64,000 bases of DNA, from assembly GCA_963921425.1 (NCBI GenBank), contig OY992838.1, positions 21,493,861 through 21,557,860 on the forward strand, given 5' to 3'. The stretch comes from Dryas octopetala (taxonomy: Eukaryota; Streptophyta; Magnoliopsida; Rosales; Rosaceae). A program made the position numbers and the translations under genes. Positions 1-13,331 of this stretch are shown piece after piece; position 1 is the first letter of the stretch; each line of letters begins with the position of its first letter. Under the pieces are notes generated by a model. The model did not search any database. It saw nothing but the letters and a program-made list of their open reading frames with translations, and was not told where the DNA came from.

Positions 1-454
1 TTTTCATTTTGGTCAATAATGACTAAAATGAAATTATGAAAAAATGCATTGATTAATATGTAATTGTGAAAATTTTTATTGATTTATTTATAATTGACTT
101 TTTTATATAGATGATCTTTAATTAAAGGAGCCTATATATATACATATATATATATATGAATAAAGATATATTTGGAAAACTAAATAATTTTTATTTCCTA
201 TTCCATACAAACCAAACATGGAAATGAAAATAAAAAAGATATTTTCTGGTTACTTTCTCAGCATTACCAAACATAAGAATGAAAATCTTGTATTTCATTC
301 CCCATAAAAAATGCATATGAATTGATTTCCAAAAACTCCATCTGGCGAATCAAATGAGTTATAATTACTCAATTAGGGGTTTGCTATTCTCCCTATATCA
401 TCAAGTTGTTTGAATATATTGGGCCAAAAAAATATGTAGGCATATGTCCTCTAA
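1..454. other. AT-rich spacer without a visible gene
   Basis: I see no open frame of note, no splice-bounded exon and no terminal repeat here. The sequence is AT-rich with a short TA run near 136-158. It ends in the 7-base direct repeat CCTCTAA (448-454) that reappears at 3512-3518 and brackets the element that follows. Confidence 0.6.
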
Positions 455-813
455 GAGCATGTGCATTGGTTAGGTATAAGCAATAGCTAAAGCTAAAATT
501 TAGCTAAAAGTCACAAAAATCCTCTACATTGGTTAGCATTTAGTTAAGCTAAAATTGCAATAGCTAAGTTTAGCAAAAAATTTAGCTATTGCAAGCTCAA
601 AAGCCAAGAAAAGGCTGGACCTTATTGTGCACATGAGCTGTCAACAGGAGAGAGAAAACGATGTGGTGGCGCACGCTGATTGGAGGAATGTACTTCCTGC
701 GGCTAGGTCCCATCTGTCGGCATGTGATTTGCTTTTCACTTTGGATAGTTTGAAATTGTGACAGTTGCGCATGTGAACAAGCTGGCTGGGCCCATTTGTT
801 TTTTGTTTTGTTA

Positions 814-1456
814 GAACATGTACAATGGCATGACTAAATGCAATGCTATATGCTAAATATAGCAAAATTGATAAAAAAAAAACTCACTACAATGGCATAT
901 CTAAATTTAGCAATTGCTATTGAGGAACTCAGGAAAAAAGTGGACCTATCATCTGAAAAGTATGTGTAAAGAAAGAATAAAAAAAACGAAGTGAAAGAAA
1001 GTGATTTGTTGAAAAAGTGCTGGGTCCCACGGAGAGAGAGAGAAAGGAAATGATATTTATGTGAGTGGAAAAGGTTGAAGCAAAAAGTATGAAGATGGGC
1101 AGCTATCATAGGTTGATTGACCATGTCTTCAAATGTTACAATTCCTAAATTTGACTTTGACAATAAAAATAATAAAATATTAATTTATGTATTAAAATAA
1201 TAATATTTAAATATATTTAATATTGAGCTCATATTAAAGATCTCATTAAAATATTTACTATAATATAATTATTAAAATAATTTAATATATAAAATTAAAA
1301 TTTATAAGGATATATATAAATATATTAAAAATATAAACATACTAACATATATAGCTATACCTTTTGTGCTATTGGAGCAAAAAACACAAAAGCTATTGCT
1401 AAATGCTAAAAGTCATGCTAAATATAGCATATAGCAAAAAGCCATTGTACATGCTC
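814..1456. mobile_element. MITE with GAACATGTACAATGG / CCATTGTACATGCTC ends
   Basis: This 643-bp element begins GAACATGTACAATGG and ends CCATTGTACATGCTC, followed by matching internal stretches built from GCTAAATATAGCA. A TTA triplet flanks it on both sides (811-813 and 1457-1459), the usual target duplication of PIF/Harbinger elements. Its ends are nearly those of the element it sits in, so it is probably a relative that inserted into an older copy. The open frames in it are chance. Confidence 0.65.
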
Positions 1457-1725
1457 TTAAATGTATCTGGCCATTAGCCAATCAGTGTGGCATTTGAACA
1501 TAATATATATTAAAATAAGAGTAAATTATCCGTAAGTATCTCAATTATACACGGACTTTCAATTTAGTACCCGAACTTTGAAAACTTGACAAAAAGTACC
1601 TCAATTTTCATTTTGTGTCAAAATAGTACCTCCGTTAGTTTTTCTGTCAAATAAACCGTTATCTGCTGATGTGGCAGAGGCATTTTCATCTTTTTCCCAC
1701 ATTTAAAAGATAATAATATTTAAAA

Positions 1726-3080
1726 GAGTAAATTACAATTTAGTACCTTAATTATACATTGACTTTCAATTTACTACCCCAACTTTGAAAACCTGACAAA
1801 AAAGTACCTCAACTTTCATTTGAGTCAAAATAGTACCTCTGTTAGTTTTTCTGTCAAATGAACCGTTATCTGTTGACGTGGCAGAAGTACTTTCGTCTTT
1901 TTCTCAACATTTAAAAGATAATAATATTTTAAAAAACTTTTTAATAAACAAATTTCTTAAAAAAATTAAAATAAAAAAATTTCTTAAAATAAAAACCTTT
2001 TCCCCTCCCCGTTCCCCAGCCTTGTCCTATGCAACATCACCCCTCAGCCCCAGCCCTGTCCTCTTCCTGTCCCCTCCCCTACCCAGCCAGACCTCACCCC
2101 AGCCCCTCTTCTTGCCCGACCCACACTCTCCCCCCACCCCAGTCCCGTCGTACCCCCTCCCCCTAACCCCAACCCTGTCGCACCCCCTTCCTCAGCCAGC
2201 CCCTCTCCTTGCCCGACCCACCCTCTCCCTCCCACCCCAGCCCCCACCCATCCCCTCCCCTCCCCACCCCACCCCTACCCATCCTCCTACCTCTCCCTGT
2301 CTAACCCACCCTTTCCCCTACCCCTCTCCCCCACCCAGCCAGCCCCCACCCCAGCCCTTCTCCCTGCCCGACCCACACTCTCCCCCCACCCCAGTCCCGT
2401 CGCACCCCCTCCCCTAGCCCCAACCTTGTCGCACCCCATTCCCTCAGCCAGCCCCCAGCCAGCCCCTCTCCTTGCCCGACCCACCATTTCCCTCCCACCC
2501 CAGCCCACCACCCAGCCCTCCCCCACCCATCCCATCCCATCCCCACCCACCCCTACCCATCCTCTCACCTTTCCCTACCCACCCCACTCCACTCCACCCC
2601 AGCCCCCACCCATCCCCTCCGCCCCTACCCATCCTCCCACCTCTCCCTGCCCGACCCACCCTCTCCCCCCACCCTACTCCCGTCGCACCCCTCCCCCCAA
2701 CCCCCAGCCCTGTCGCACCCCCCACCCAGCCCCTCCCCGATACCCTCATACAACCCCTCCCAGACCCACCCCAACCCCAACTTAGCCCCCTCACCCCCCT
2801 TACCCAACCCCGACTCTCCCTACCCATCCCCTAAGTTTTAATTTTTTAAGAATTTTTTTTATTCAAAAGTTTTAAAAAATATTATTATCTTTTAAATTTG
2901 AGAAAAAGATGAAAATACCCATGCCACGTCAATAGATAATGGTTCATTTGACAGAAAAACTAACAGAGGTACTATTTTGACACAAAATGAAAGTTAAGGT
3001 ACTTTTTTGTCAGGTTTTCAAAGTTGGAGTACTAAATTGAAAGTGAGTGTATAGTTAAGGTACTAAATTGTAATTTGCTC
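1726..3080. mobile_element. Nested copy of the same Mutator-like family
   Basis: A second GAGTAAATTACAA end starts at 1726 and its mirror image TTGTAATTTGCTC ends at 3080, so each arm of the outer element is followed by another complete arm of the same family. The flanking bases (TATTTAAAA on the left, TTTTAAAAA on the right) are only roughly alike. The insertion is therefore old, or the arm was duplicated rather than re-inserted. The loop between the inner arms is the C-rich tract. Confidence 0.7.
1990..2832. repeat. C-rich polypyrimidine minisatellite core
   Basis: About 840 bp made almost wholly of C with scattered T and A on the plus strand, in degenerate repeats of CCAGCCCCTCTCCTTGCCCG and CCCACCCCAGTCCCGTCGCA. 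Every apparent open frame is Pro/Ser-rich on one strand and Gly-rich on the other and is a product of composition. Base content changes abruptly at both borders, from AT-rich arms to nearly pure C, so the tract is a captured or expanded repeat in the loop of the element. Confidence 0.85.
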
Positions 3081-3518
3081 TTTTAAAAATATTATTATCT
3101 TTTAAATGTGAGGAAAAAGGCGAAAATACCCCTGCCAAGTCAGCATATAACAATTTATTTGACAGAAAAATTAACGGAGGTACTATTTTGACACAAAATG
3201 AAAGTTGGGGTACTAAGTTAAAAATCAGTGTATAGTTGAGGTACTTACGAATAATTTGCTCTTAAAATAATAATATGTATTTCTTTTAAATATGTATTAA
3301 AATAAATAATATTTAAATATATTTAATATTATACTCATATTAAAGATCTCAATAAAATAATTACAATGGTATAATTATTAAACTATATTAATTTATACAT
3401 TTTAATTTATAAGAGTATACATGAATATACTTTCTAAATTAAATAAATAAGTTTTAGCTATAGCATTTACTAATGTACAAGTTTGTGGCTAAAACCAATA
3501 CACATGCTAAACCTCTAA

Positions 3519-3869
3519 CAAGTTAGCATACAATTTGCAAGATATAGTCCTCAAATTTATTTCATTATAAAAATAGTCACTAAAATGCTAAGAAACATGA
3601 CAAGAGAAACGAGGTACACAAAATCTTCCAAAAATTAATAAAGTTAGCAAGGGTTTTTAATTTGTAACTCTCTCACTCTCTCTCTCTCTCTCTCTCTAGA
3701 ATCATAGATGGTAGATCTCCTTCCATAATTGATAATAATTCCATACACCTATATTCATATGTATATGAAGATCATCCATCCATATAAATGAATGCATGCA
3801 TGCCGCATGTATAGAATGGAGAGTAGTAGATAGATGGATAGATTGGTATGAAATTCATAATGATGGACG
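3519..3869. other. 3' flank of the galactosyltransferase gene, CT microsatellite
   Basis: This is downstream of the stop codon of the minus-strand gene that ends at 3870 and probably includes its 3' untranslated region. A (CT)n run covers about 3668-3698. I see no other gene and no firm polyadenylation site. Confidence 0.5.
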
Positions 3870-6243
3870 TCAAAGTTCAATGTTCCAAACAGCTCCACTT
3901 GCTTCCCCACACGAGTTGTGCACGTCTTTCATCCTCTCCACAGAATCACATATTCCACTGCACTTCCAATCGAATGACGCCACGCATACATTCCCCCCTT
4001 CTGCTCTCCTTTCGCAATCTGTTACCCAACAACACAACCACACACAAATTCAAATTCAATTACCATCACATGTGAATTTAAGTTAACATCTCACAAATTT
4101 TAAGTTCACAATTTCTTTTTTTAGAGGAATTCAGTACTTGATTTTATTTTGAGAAATTTTGTTGCGTGTCACAGTGGGATGCTGATATATGTATTCAATC
4201 ATTAATACTTAATTTATATCCTAAATGATAAATCTTAAATTCTACCATATTGTGTTAATAATTGTTTAGTGTTATAATTTGGATGAATGCATGACACATG
4301 ACACATTACTATCATATACAATAATTTTAAAATTATAAATATAATCCATGCAACGTAGTCAATCATACCTGGAGGGGTCCCACAACACATGGAGCGCTCG
4401 TCTACGTGTTCAACTTCAAGCCCAATGAACCATGAGCCCAAGGATACATCCTCATTGGCATACCTGTGCAATATGGGCCTGCCAATACCCAATCTGTTAG
4501 TGTTAGCAGCCCAAACCAAAAGGAGAGAAAAAGGAAGTAAGAAATGTCAGTGAAGTTGAGTGATGGGCTCACAAATTGGTGGAGATGTAGGCGGCCAGGT
4601 CCCTAGAGATGGCATAGATTTGGCCAGTGGCATGCCTGAAATACTTGTTTCCTTCTTCACCAAATTTCCAATACTCTGGCTCATGATATTTCGCCCCTCT
4701 GCATATAACAAATTAGTACTAATCTCTGTTTACAATAAATAAAAATGTGACATGTATATGTATCTCACTTTTGAAATAGAACTGGGCCTGACTTCATGCA
4801 ACCAATATAAATCCTGGGTTTGGAGCGGTGCCTTGCAAGTGTGCTCACTAGCGTACCTGCACTAAACAATTAATATATCTTGACATGAATTAATTGTTGA
4901 GTAATTAAAGTAATGGTAGCTTAGTGAATGAATTAATTACCGAGATTAACATGGACATCATCGTCCACCTTGACATAAAATTCAGCATCCCAAATGGAGA
5001 TGGCTGTGGAGAAGTACAAGCGGGTCTTGGTGGAGAGCTGGTGGTAGCCCTCGACGTGGTTGAGTCTAAGGAAGTCCTTGTGCTCCGCCTCTTCCGCCTC
5101 GACTGCTCTATCAAGTAATCCGCCTGGGGTGGGGCTTTGTCCTATCACAAACCGGATAACAATCCCTTTCTCCTTCTCCAACTTGTTTAGCTTTGCTCCT
5201 GCATCCATGCATGCATGTCAGAATACATACATATTCACACAAAACTTAACTTATCGATATTCTAGATTCACAGTCTAACAACATAAACATAAACTGTATG
5301 TACCTCTGGGCATCCAGGTTTCTCGAACTGTTTTTCGACGTTTCTTGCTGCTAAAAGCTGTGTTGATTCCAATGACAACGAAAGCCTTTTGTCTAGTACT
5401 GCTGGGATTATTGGATGCTGATCTTTCTAAATTATTAAGTTGTCCACCTGATCTCTGGCTTCCTCGTGCCGCTGCTAATTCCATTTCCAGTGTCGAAATT
5501 GTTTTATCCAATGATCTGCACGTTTTAATATATGGCCGGTCAACATTAATTACATTAAAGACGCAATTAACCCAAGAAAACAGGAATTAAACAAATGTAT
5601 ATAGTTGTAGTTTACTGGATAGCTTGATGGGTTTTTGTCACTTCCCCCATAATATCATCATCTCCAGATTTTCCTTCAACCAATTTCTGATTCAAAAAGG
5701 AAAACAACAAGAAAAATGTTACAAATTGATATCATACGTACTATTAGCTAGTCACATATATATATGACTAAAAACCCACATTAAGTAATTAATTAGTTCG
5801 CTCATAAATTAAAACAAGGTGCGCGCACCGATATATATAATTGATCATATATATGATCAATTGATTTTGAATTCCATACGTGTTACATGTGAAATGTTTG
5901 ATATATGTATATTGAGGTAGGTATATAGCTAGATAATTGATCATATATATGATCAATTGATTTTGAATTCCATACGTGTTACATGTGAAATGTTTGATAT
6001 ATGTATATTGAGGTAGGTATATAGCTAGATAATTACCCGCTTGTGATCGCAATCTTGTGTGACTGCAGCCTCTACGTTGTTAATGTGGTTGGAAATGATG
6101 GGAAATTGATGACCATCTTTGTTTGTAGAAGGTGGTAATTGAGTAGTCCATGTACGGCTTGTACTACTGAAGAGTGACCCTGCAAGAAAACTTGCAATGC
6201 AAAGCACAAACATGGCTTTTCCTGACACCTGCTTTGCCCTCAT
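3870..6243 (-). CDS. Beta-1,3-galactosyltransferase (GT31), 8 exons, 406 aa
   Basis: Exons read on the minus strand are 6243-6037, 5686-5616, 5515-5304, 5198-4941, 4856-4769, 4698-4573, 4478-4369 and 4018-3870. All borders are GT-AG and the sum is 1221 nt. The protein is a type II Golgi membrane protein: a short basic N terminus, a membrane anchor near residues 9-26 ([12 protein letters not shown]), a stem, then a GT31 domain. Visible motifs are RETWMPRG (about 157-164), the metal/UDP-sugar DDD in KVDDDVHVN (242-244), EDVSLGSW and CCGTPPDCE, then a Cys-rich tail. Plant members add galactose in beta-1,3 linkage, mainly to arabinogalactan glycans. I chose the ATG at 6243 because MRAKQVSGK matches the usual family start; an in-frame ATG at 6267 would add 8 residues. 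I cannot assign the exact paralogue. Coding looks intact. Confidence 0.93.
5837..6032. repeat. Perfect 96-bp tandem duplication in intron 1
   Basis: Two adjacent copies with a 96-bp period begin at ATAATTGATCATATATATG (about 5837 and 5933). They look identical by eye, so the event is recent. The array ends within a few bases of the 5' splice site of intron 1 (exon 1 ends at 6037). Copy 2 therefore abuts the donor, while copy 1 creates a second, more distal AGATAATT context without a GT donor in the same setting. Confidence 0.9.
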
Positions 6244-7982
<1,739 letters not shown>

Positions 7983-8174
7983 CGTACAATATGGTCTTTA
8001 ACATATATCACATGTACGTTGTTGCGCTGGCTTATATGCAGGCCCAGACACCCAACAATAATATTTCAAAAAATTAATTTAAGTGTTGGACTGGGGACAT
8101 GGGCCTTATTTTTGGCTGTTTAGATGCCTAATTCACAGACTCTATGCTGGAGGATGCTTTATAGTCTCGTGTGT

Positions 8175-8373
8175 GTATATATATATATATATATATAGGC
8201 TCCGATTTGGCTAATTTTTTGCAAGGATGATCTATCAATGAAGATGATTCTTGCGAACGGTTCGGATCGACACAAAACGACTCGTGTGGGCCCCAACAAG
8301 TTCATACCTCAACATAAATAAGTTGAGGTATACCTCAACAGAAGGAGCTTGTATATATATATATATATATATA
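8175..8373. repeat. TA microsatellites bracketing a short MITE-like remnant
   Basis: Two (TA)n runs, at about 8175-8197 and 8352-8373, bracket a stretch that starts GGCTCCGATTTGG and ends AGAAGGAGCTTG. The stretch resembles one end of a TA-inserting MITE, and the runs may have grown from TA target sites. No open frame is present. Confidence 0.5.
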
Positions 8374-8381
8374 TTGCTGAG

Positions 8382-8770
8382 TGCTCTAAAACTAACTAGT
8401 TAGCAAGTTAATACGAAACTAACCATACTTTTGGGACCACCACATAACTAATCTTATAATCCGAACCGTCAATTATTTAGGTTATACTTCAAAGATCATC
8501 ATTACAAAAAATCAACTAAATCGGAAATCATTTAGTCATCTAATTGAGATCAAATAAATAGACGATCAGTGTTTTCGATAAAAGCATATAAATAGTTGTT
8601 GTTATAATCAAATGACTAAATGATTTTCGAATTTAGAGATTTTTTACAGGGATGATCTTTGAAATAGGTCCTAAAAAATAGACGGTTCGGATTTTGAGAT
8701 TACATTGTGCGGTAAGCCCAACATGGTAGTTAGCTTTGTATTAACTTACTAACTAGTTAGTTTTAGAGCA
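8382..8770. mobile_element. 389-bp MITE, TGCTCTAAAACTAACTAG ends
   Basis: The left end TGCTCTAAAACTAACTAGTT is mirrored at the right end by AACTAGTTAGTTTTAGAGCA. The match extends over about 44 bp with few differences. TA-rich runs flank both sides, with (TA)n at about 8777-8800 on the right, but I find no clean target duplication. It is non-coding. The region 8771-9042 after it contains no feature I can support. Confidence 0.75.
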
Positions 8771-9054
8771 TTCTTGTGTATATATATATATATATATATA
8801 GTTCTTGCCATTTTATTCATCTAGGAATGATGTCACCAACGCTGGATATATATCCCATCATGCATATATTACTTCGTATACTTCTTGCCATTTTAATTAG
8901 TGGATATAATTACACACTAATTAAAGACTATCACATATCTTTTACCATCTTGCTCTTTGATCTGAAATGATTGGTGGGTGGAGCATACAATAAATGTGAC
9001 ATAAATTAAAATCCTTGTGTATGCTAGACCTAGATCGATGATCACTACTACAAA

Positions 9055-9710
9055 AAAGGCCATAGATATCGGTAATACACTGATATCTATTAGGGTGCAA
9101 AACCGATATTTCCAGGGGTGATATCTATTCTACCCTTAGAATAGATATCGGTAATACACTGATATCTATTACATGTTTTAATATCAGAAAGTTTGGAAAA
9201 ACTGATATCGAAACATCTCAAACTGATATCTAAAATGTCAAAAAGGTAATGAATTTAGGTAAAACAGATATCTAAACATATTTTAAATATCGTTTTTGTA
9301 TTTTAAACTGATATCTAAATGGACTTTGATACTAGTTTTGAGTAAATAACTGATATTAATCCATCTTTATATATCACATTACTTATTAAACTGATATCTA
9401 TTACATGTTTTAATATCAAAAAGGTAATGAATTTATCTCAAACGGATATCTAAACATATTTTAAATATCATTTTTGTATTTTAAACTGATATCTAAACGT
9501 ACTTTCATATCGGAGGTCAATTATTAACTGATGTTACACCCATCTTTACATATCGCATTACCAATTAAACGGGTATCTAAACCAACTTTGATATCGGTTC
9601 TCAGTTATTAACTAATGTTAAACCTATCTTTATATATCAACTTTTTAATAGAACTGATATTAAAAACTTCGAAAAAAATGATATGTAAGATTGGTGTGAA
9701 ATAATTTTTT
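9055..9710. repeat. CACTA left subterminal repeats
   Basis: Motifs of the type ACTGATATCTAAA and its complement recur every 30-60 bp, in both orientations, among AT-rich filler. A block of about 190 bp starting ACTGATATCTATTACATG recurs (near 9160 and 9390) with small changes. A shorter matching array lies inside the right end at about 13575-13750. These are most likely the transposase-binding sites of the element. Confidence 0.8.
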
Positions 9711-11494
9711 TTTTTTTTGTGCAAAAACTCATATAAATGCCTTGGATATGCAAGTAGACAAATGTGTAGCCTGAAATTGGTGCATTTTCAAATTTGCCTT
9801 CCATTCAAACATTCCAAGTACAAAAATACATTTCATTCATCCAAACATTCCAATTAAGTACAAAATAAAAGGATTACAAATTAATCCCACAAAAACAATA
9901 GTCACAGCCATGATCAAATTAAATTCCATAACCCCATCAATTGTTCCAATTCAAAGCTGCCTACACTTTCAAAATATTGGCATGGCAGCAATTTTCCTAA
10001 CCTTTGACTACATTGTTCTAAAATCTGCATGCACTTGTTCTTCCTTTACAAAAAATTGGCTTGGCCATCTAAATACCACAAAATGGCTAACGTACCCTAC
10101 TTCATACGTACCAACATGGCTATATATAAGTCGAGATGACAAACTGTCCCCATTCAACCCACACCTCATCAATTTGTGCTTGGGTGTAACTGCTTCGCTT
10201 GTGCTTTTGGATTAGACCACTGAAAATATATAGCATAGCAAATTACATTATAATAAAACATTTTTCCCAACTTGCATGCTATAAAAGAACCAATCCACAT
10301 ATCAAAACCATGGAAGAAATTTACATAAAACAAATGAAACATAACCAAGAAATGTAAGAAAGATCAAATAATTGAGAATAAATTATTGGGAAATGGGATA
10401 TAAATGGGTACTTACTGCAGAGTGTTGGTTCCTCATGTTTTTTGAAGCATTGCCCAAGTAAGGGAAGCTGAGGGCCTGCAACACGAAGTAGAGGAAAAAT
10501 GAATAAAATTTATGACTTTCATAACATACAAATGTTTAAAAAAGCAAGCATTATTGAGAGGATCACCTTATTGTGGCTTCTAGCAAGATAGATAAAACAT
10601 GTTTTAGTAAATCATCTTATTGTGGAAGATGGATTTCAAAAGTTGGAGATAAGAACCTTTTTATGCTGCTTCAGTTTCTTTAAGGTTACTATTATACAAA
10701 AAAAAAAAAAAAAAAAGGATCACAGCACAAGGGAATAGGTCCTGCATAACCACACAAATGAGAATAAAAAAATTTAAAAAAACAGGTCATGGAACCCAAC
10801 TCATCGTCATTGAAGAATCCAACTCATCCAACCTACAGATCCATGCCAACATATGCCAAAATCATAACAGAGAATAACAATACATCATTGCATTTTGCAA
10901 TAACAAGAATCAATCCATTAGCTTCTTTGGACAAAGAGATCTAGAATATGTGGCGTCAATTCTGCAAATGAAAATGAAACCAACAACCACAAAAATATTA
11001 ATGCAGAATTTAGGGGCATATGGTGATCATTTGAAACTTTCAAAGCATGATCAACAAATAAAGCAGAATGTGCTAACCTTTGACATAAATGGGTTTGTCA
11101 ACAATATATAATCTTATCCACCAGGTAATGTCCACTGACTATTTCCTTCTGTCTTTATGCACATTCCAAGTATAAAACATTTCAAGGCTATCAGCTGCAA
11201 ACCACTAGAAAATTTGTCAATCCATGAACACTGAATTTTCCCATCAATCAATAAACCATGAACAATTTTGCCACTTTTTTTTTGCACAAAAGTGGTAAGA
11301 TTCAGTGTTCTATATTACTAAACATGGGTTCATTCAGCAAAGTTTCTAACTCTTTATAGTTGACCCAAAGTCTCAGATAATGTCCACATATAATCTCTTG
11401 AAGAAAAAAATAGAAAGCAAAAGGCAAGGAATAATAGATATAATGTACATTTCATACCTCCTAAATTTCTCCTTCTAGCCACCAAAATAATGTA

Positions 11495-11933
11495 CTCAAC
11501 ATTCTGCTGCCCCACACAAGCAGTCATCTGTGATATGTTGATAAAACTTCCTTTTGAACCTGCTGTAACCATGGCCTTAAGATTGTTACTTTCTGATAAA
11601 TTCTTTTGGGCACTACTTCCAGCATCATTGTGGACAAAACCAAGTAAATTGTGGACAAAACCAAGTAAACACACCTGATTCACTTTGTTTTCAAATGAAA
11701 ACATCATAGTTCGTCCAGGTTCAGCCTCTAGGCTCTTGGATTGGGCTTTAGTTATAAGATCTTTCACCTCATTCTTCGCTTTTGAAATTGTCTCATTTAT
11801 TTTCTCCATGGTCGCTGCATCAGCAATTGTATCTCCAATTCCAATGCTAAAAGCATTCTGCAACAGCCAATAATTAACTAGCCACTGGGTATGACCCAGG
11901 AAGTTGCAGGCTGCATCTGGACCAACCTTTTCC
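11495..11933 (-). pseudogene. Captured fragment of RNA polymerase II largest subunit (NRPB1)
   Basis: Read on the minus strand from an intact splice acceptor (TTGTGCAG before 11933), the frame gives EKVGPDAACNFLGHTQWLVN, then IGIGDTIADAATMEKINE, EPGRTMM, and KNLSESNNLKAMVTAGSKGS ending at GQQNVE. This is the funnel/pore region of RPB1, a nuclear catalytic subunit of more than 1800 residues, so only about 8 percent is present. After GQQNVE the expected GKRIPFGF does not follow; unrelated codons lead to a possible donor (GGAG before GTATG). In the middle the normal sequence is replaced by two copies of LLGFVHN, from a 21-bp tandem duplication. The frame is open, but a working product is very unlikely. 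Confidence 0.9.
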
Positions 11934-12983
11934 CTGCACAACAGAATAATTCAATCCATAAAGTACTCAATTTGTCTAATTTTCTTTTTATTCAAGCCAG
12001 TGCAATCAAACATTTTGTCCAATTGGTTACATAGATACTAGACTAGAATGTGAGAATTCGCAGGCAAGTCTCAAGTCAAGTCACTAAGTGGCATAAAAAA
12101 TGCACAAATTTCAATTAGTACAAATTATTCTATCAAAATAAACAGGTGGAATTCTGTTACGGTATATATTAAAAAGCAGAAAAAGGAAAAACTGCACTTA
12201 AGTTTATTAGCTTCGAATGCATAGTTGATTCTTAAGATATTGTAGTCCCATTAAATTTTTGAATTGCTAGTTCTAATTCCCAGGGAAAAATTGAAAACAA
12301 AAGTTGCCAGTTGATTAAAAAGAGAAAAAAATCCCAAAAACAAAAAGAGTTCAACTTGTTTCCATAATTTGAACATTTATCAATCAGAATAAAGAAGAAA
12401 AATAATAAACAGATTTATAATAAAAGGATGAACTTACATTGATAATATTCAGCTTTGATTCTCTAAAAATAATAAAGCATTTGGAAGTTATTGTAAAACT
12501 GTATGAACTTACATTGATAATATTCAGCTTTGAATACTAATAATCCATAATTATTTATATGAACTGTATGAACCTATAAATGATCACAAATTCATAAATT
12601 TCCGTGCAATTTTCAATAACGAAATAGACCACTATGATCTTTTGAAAGACTTTCAATCAAGAACCTCAACATTCAACGTCAATCTTGAGTTGCAACACAA
12701 AATTCAGAGACCCACAAAGCAATTGACAATCACATGCATAACCACATAAGCATTAATTTCTCCGAACCCAAATTTCTCATTGAACAAATACACCCAAAAT
12801 CAATTTATAAAAAGTTTTAAGTTGGCTTGGATTCCGAAAAGAAAATGAAAAAAAAAAAAAACAGGAGAGAGAAACAAAAACATTTCCTATCAGGATAAGT
12901 TGTATGAGAATATATAAGGTAATTCCTTCTTTTCCTAGCTATTTTCTCAGCAACCAAACAGAAAGCAAGAGACCAAAACAAAC

Positions 12984-13240
12984 CGGACCTACCTCTTGAA
13001 AAGCAGGGGAGGGTTTGCACCATTTGTTGAAAGGGCCATGCTCCTCCTCCAACGAGTCCTCGATTTCCAACTTCACCGGCGCCTTGTCCGTACACGGCGT
13101 CATCGTCAGAGTCATCGTCGGAGATGGCGTAGTCGACTCAGATCACGATATTTTCGACCTTGGGCACCAGGGCGTGGAAGCGGCTCAAAACGACGCAGAT
13201 CTGGTCATCTGGTGGAGGGTAGATCTGATTCTGGGTTTGA
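12984..13240 (-). other. GC-rich possible captured exon inside the CACTA element
   Basis: The surrounding element is AT-rich, but this part is GC-rich with CpG. On the minus strand it holds a frame with KAPVKLEIEDSLEEEHG and WCKPSPAFQE ending at a consensus donor (AAGAG before GTAGGT). Another minus frame contains SDDDSDDD. This looks like the first exon of a cellular gene captured by the element, with the donor paired to later acceptors such as the one before 11933. I cannot identify the parent gene. Confidence 0.45.
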
Positions 13241-13269
13241 GGGTTGAAAATCGAGAGAGTGAATGTTTG

Positions 13270-13273
13270 GAGA

Positions 13274-13314
<41 letters not shown>

Positions 13315-13331
13315 TGTGTGTGTGTGTGTGG
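13270..13331. repeat. (GA)n followed by (TG)n microsatellite
   Basis: A compound dinucleotide run inside the CACTA element, GA to about 13313 and TG to about 13331, just upstream (minus-strand sense) of the GC-rich possible exon. Confidence 0.9.

Larger units (their letters stand above)
1519..3261. mobile_element. Mutator-like non-autonomous element, long inverted repeats
   Basis: A perfect 9-bp direct repeat TTAAAATAA flanks the element (1510-1518 and 3262-3270), the signature of Mutator-like insertion. The ends are GAGTAAATTA and TAATTTGCTC. The inverted arms run about 200 bp and carry short blocks such as AGTACCTC and GACAAAAAGTACCTCAA. There is no transposase. A second copy with the same ends lies at 20085-21376. 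A nested copy, or duplicated arm pair, fills 1726-3080. Confidence 0.85.
455..3511. mobile_element. Outer TIR element of a nest (GAGCATGTGCATTGG ends)
   Basis: The left end GAGCATGTGCATTGG has an imperfect reverse complement at the right end, CCAATACACATGCT at about 3495-3508. Just inside both ends are related stretches rich in TTTAGCTA. The direct repeat CCTCTAA flanks the element at 448-454 and 3512-3518. It encodes nothing and is non-autonomous. Inside it lie a MITE (814-1456) and a long-TIR Mutator-like element (1519-3261). The superfamily is uncertain: the 7-8 bp duplication would fit hAT, but the right terminus has drifted. Confidence 0.55.

Noticed and set aside
1878-2834. Pro/Ser-rich and Gly-rich long open frames on both strands
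   Set aside because: They arise from C-rich low-complexity sequence, have no domain and overlap each other in several frames.
9910-10215. 101-codon plus frame in the left half of the CACTA element
   Set aside because: It shows no similarity to TNP1, TNP2 or any plant protein I know; probably chance.
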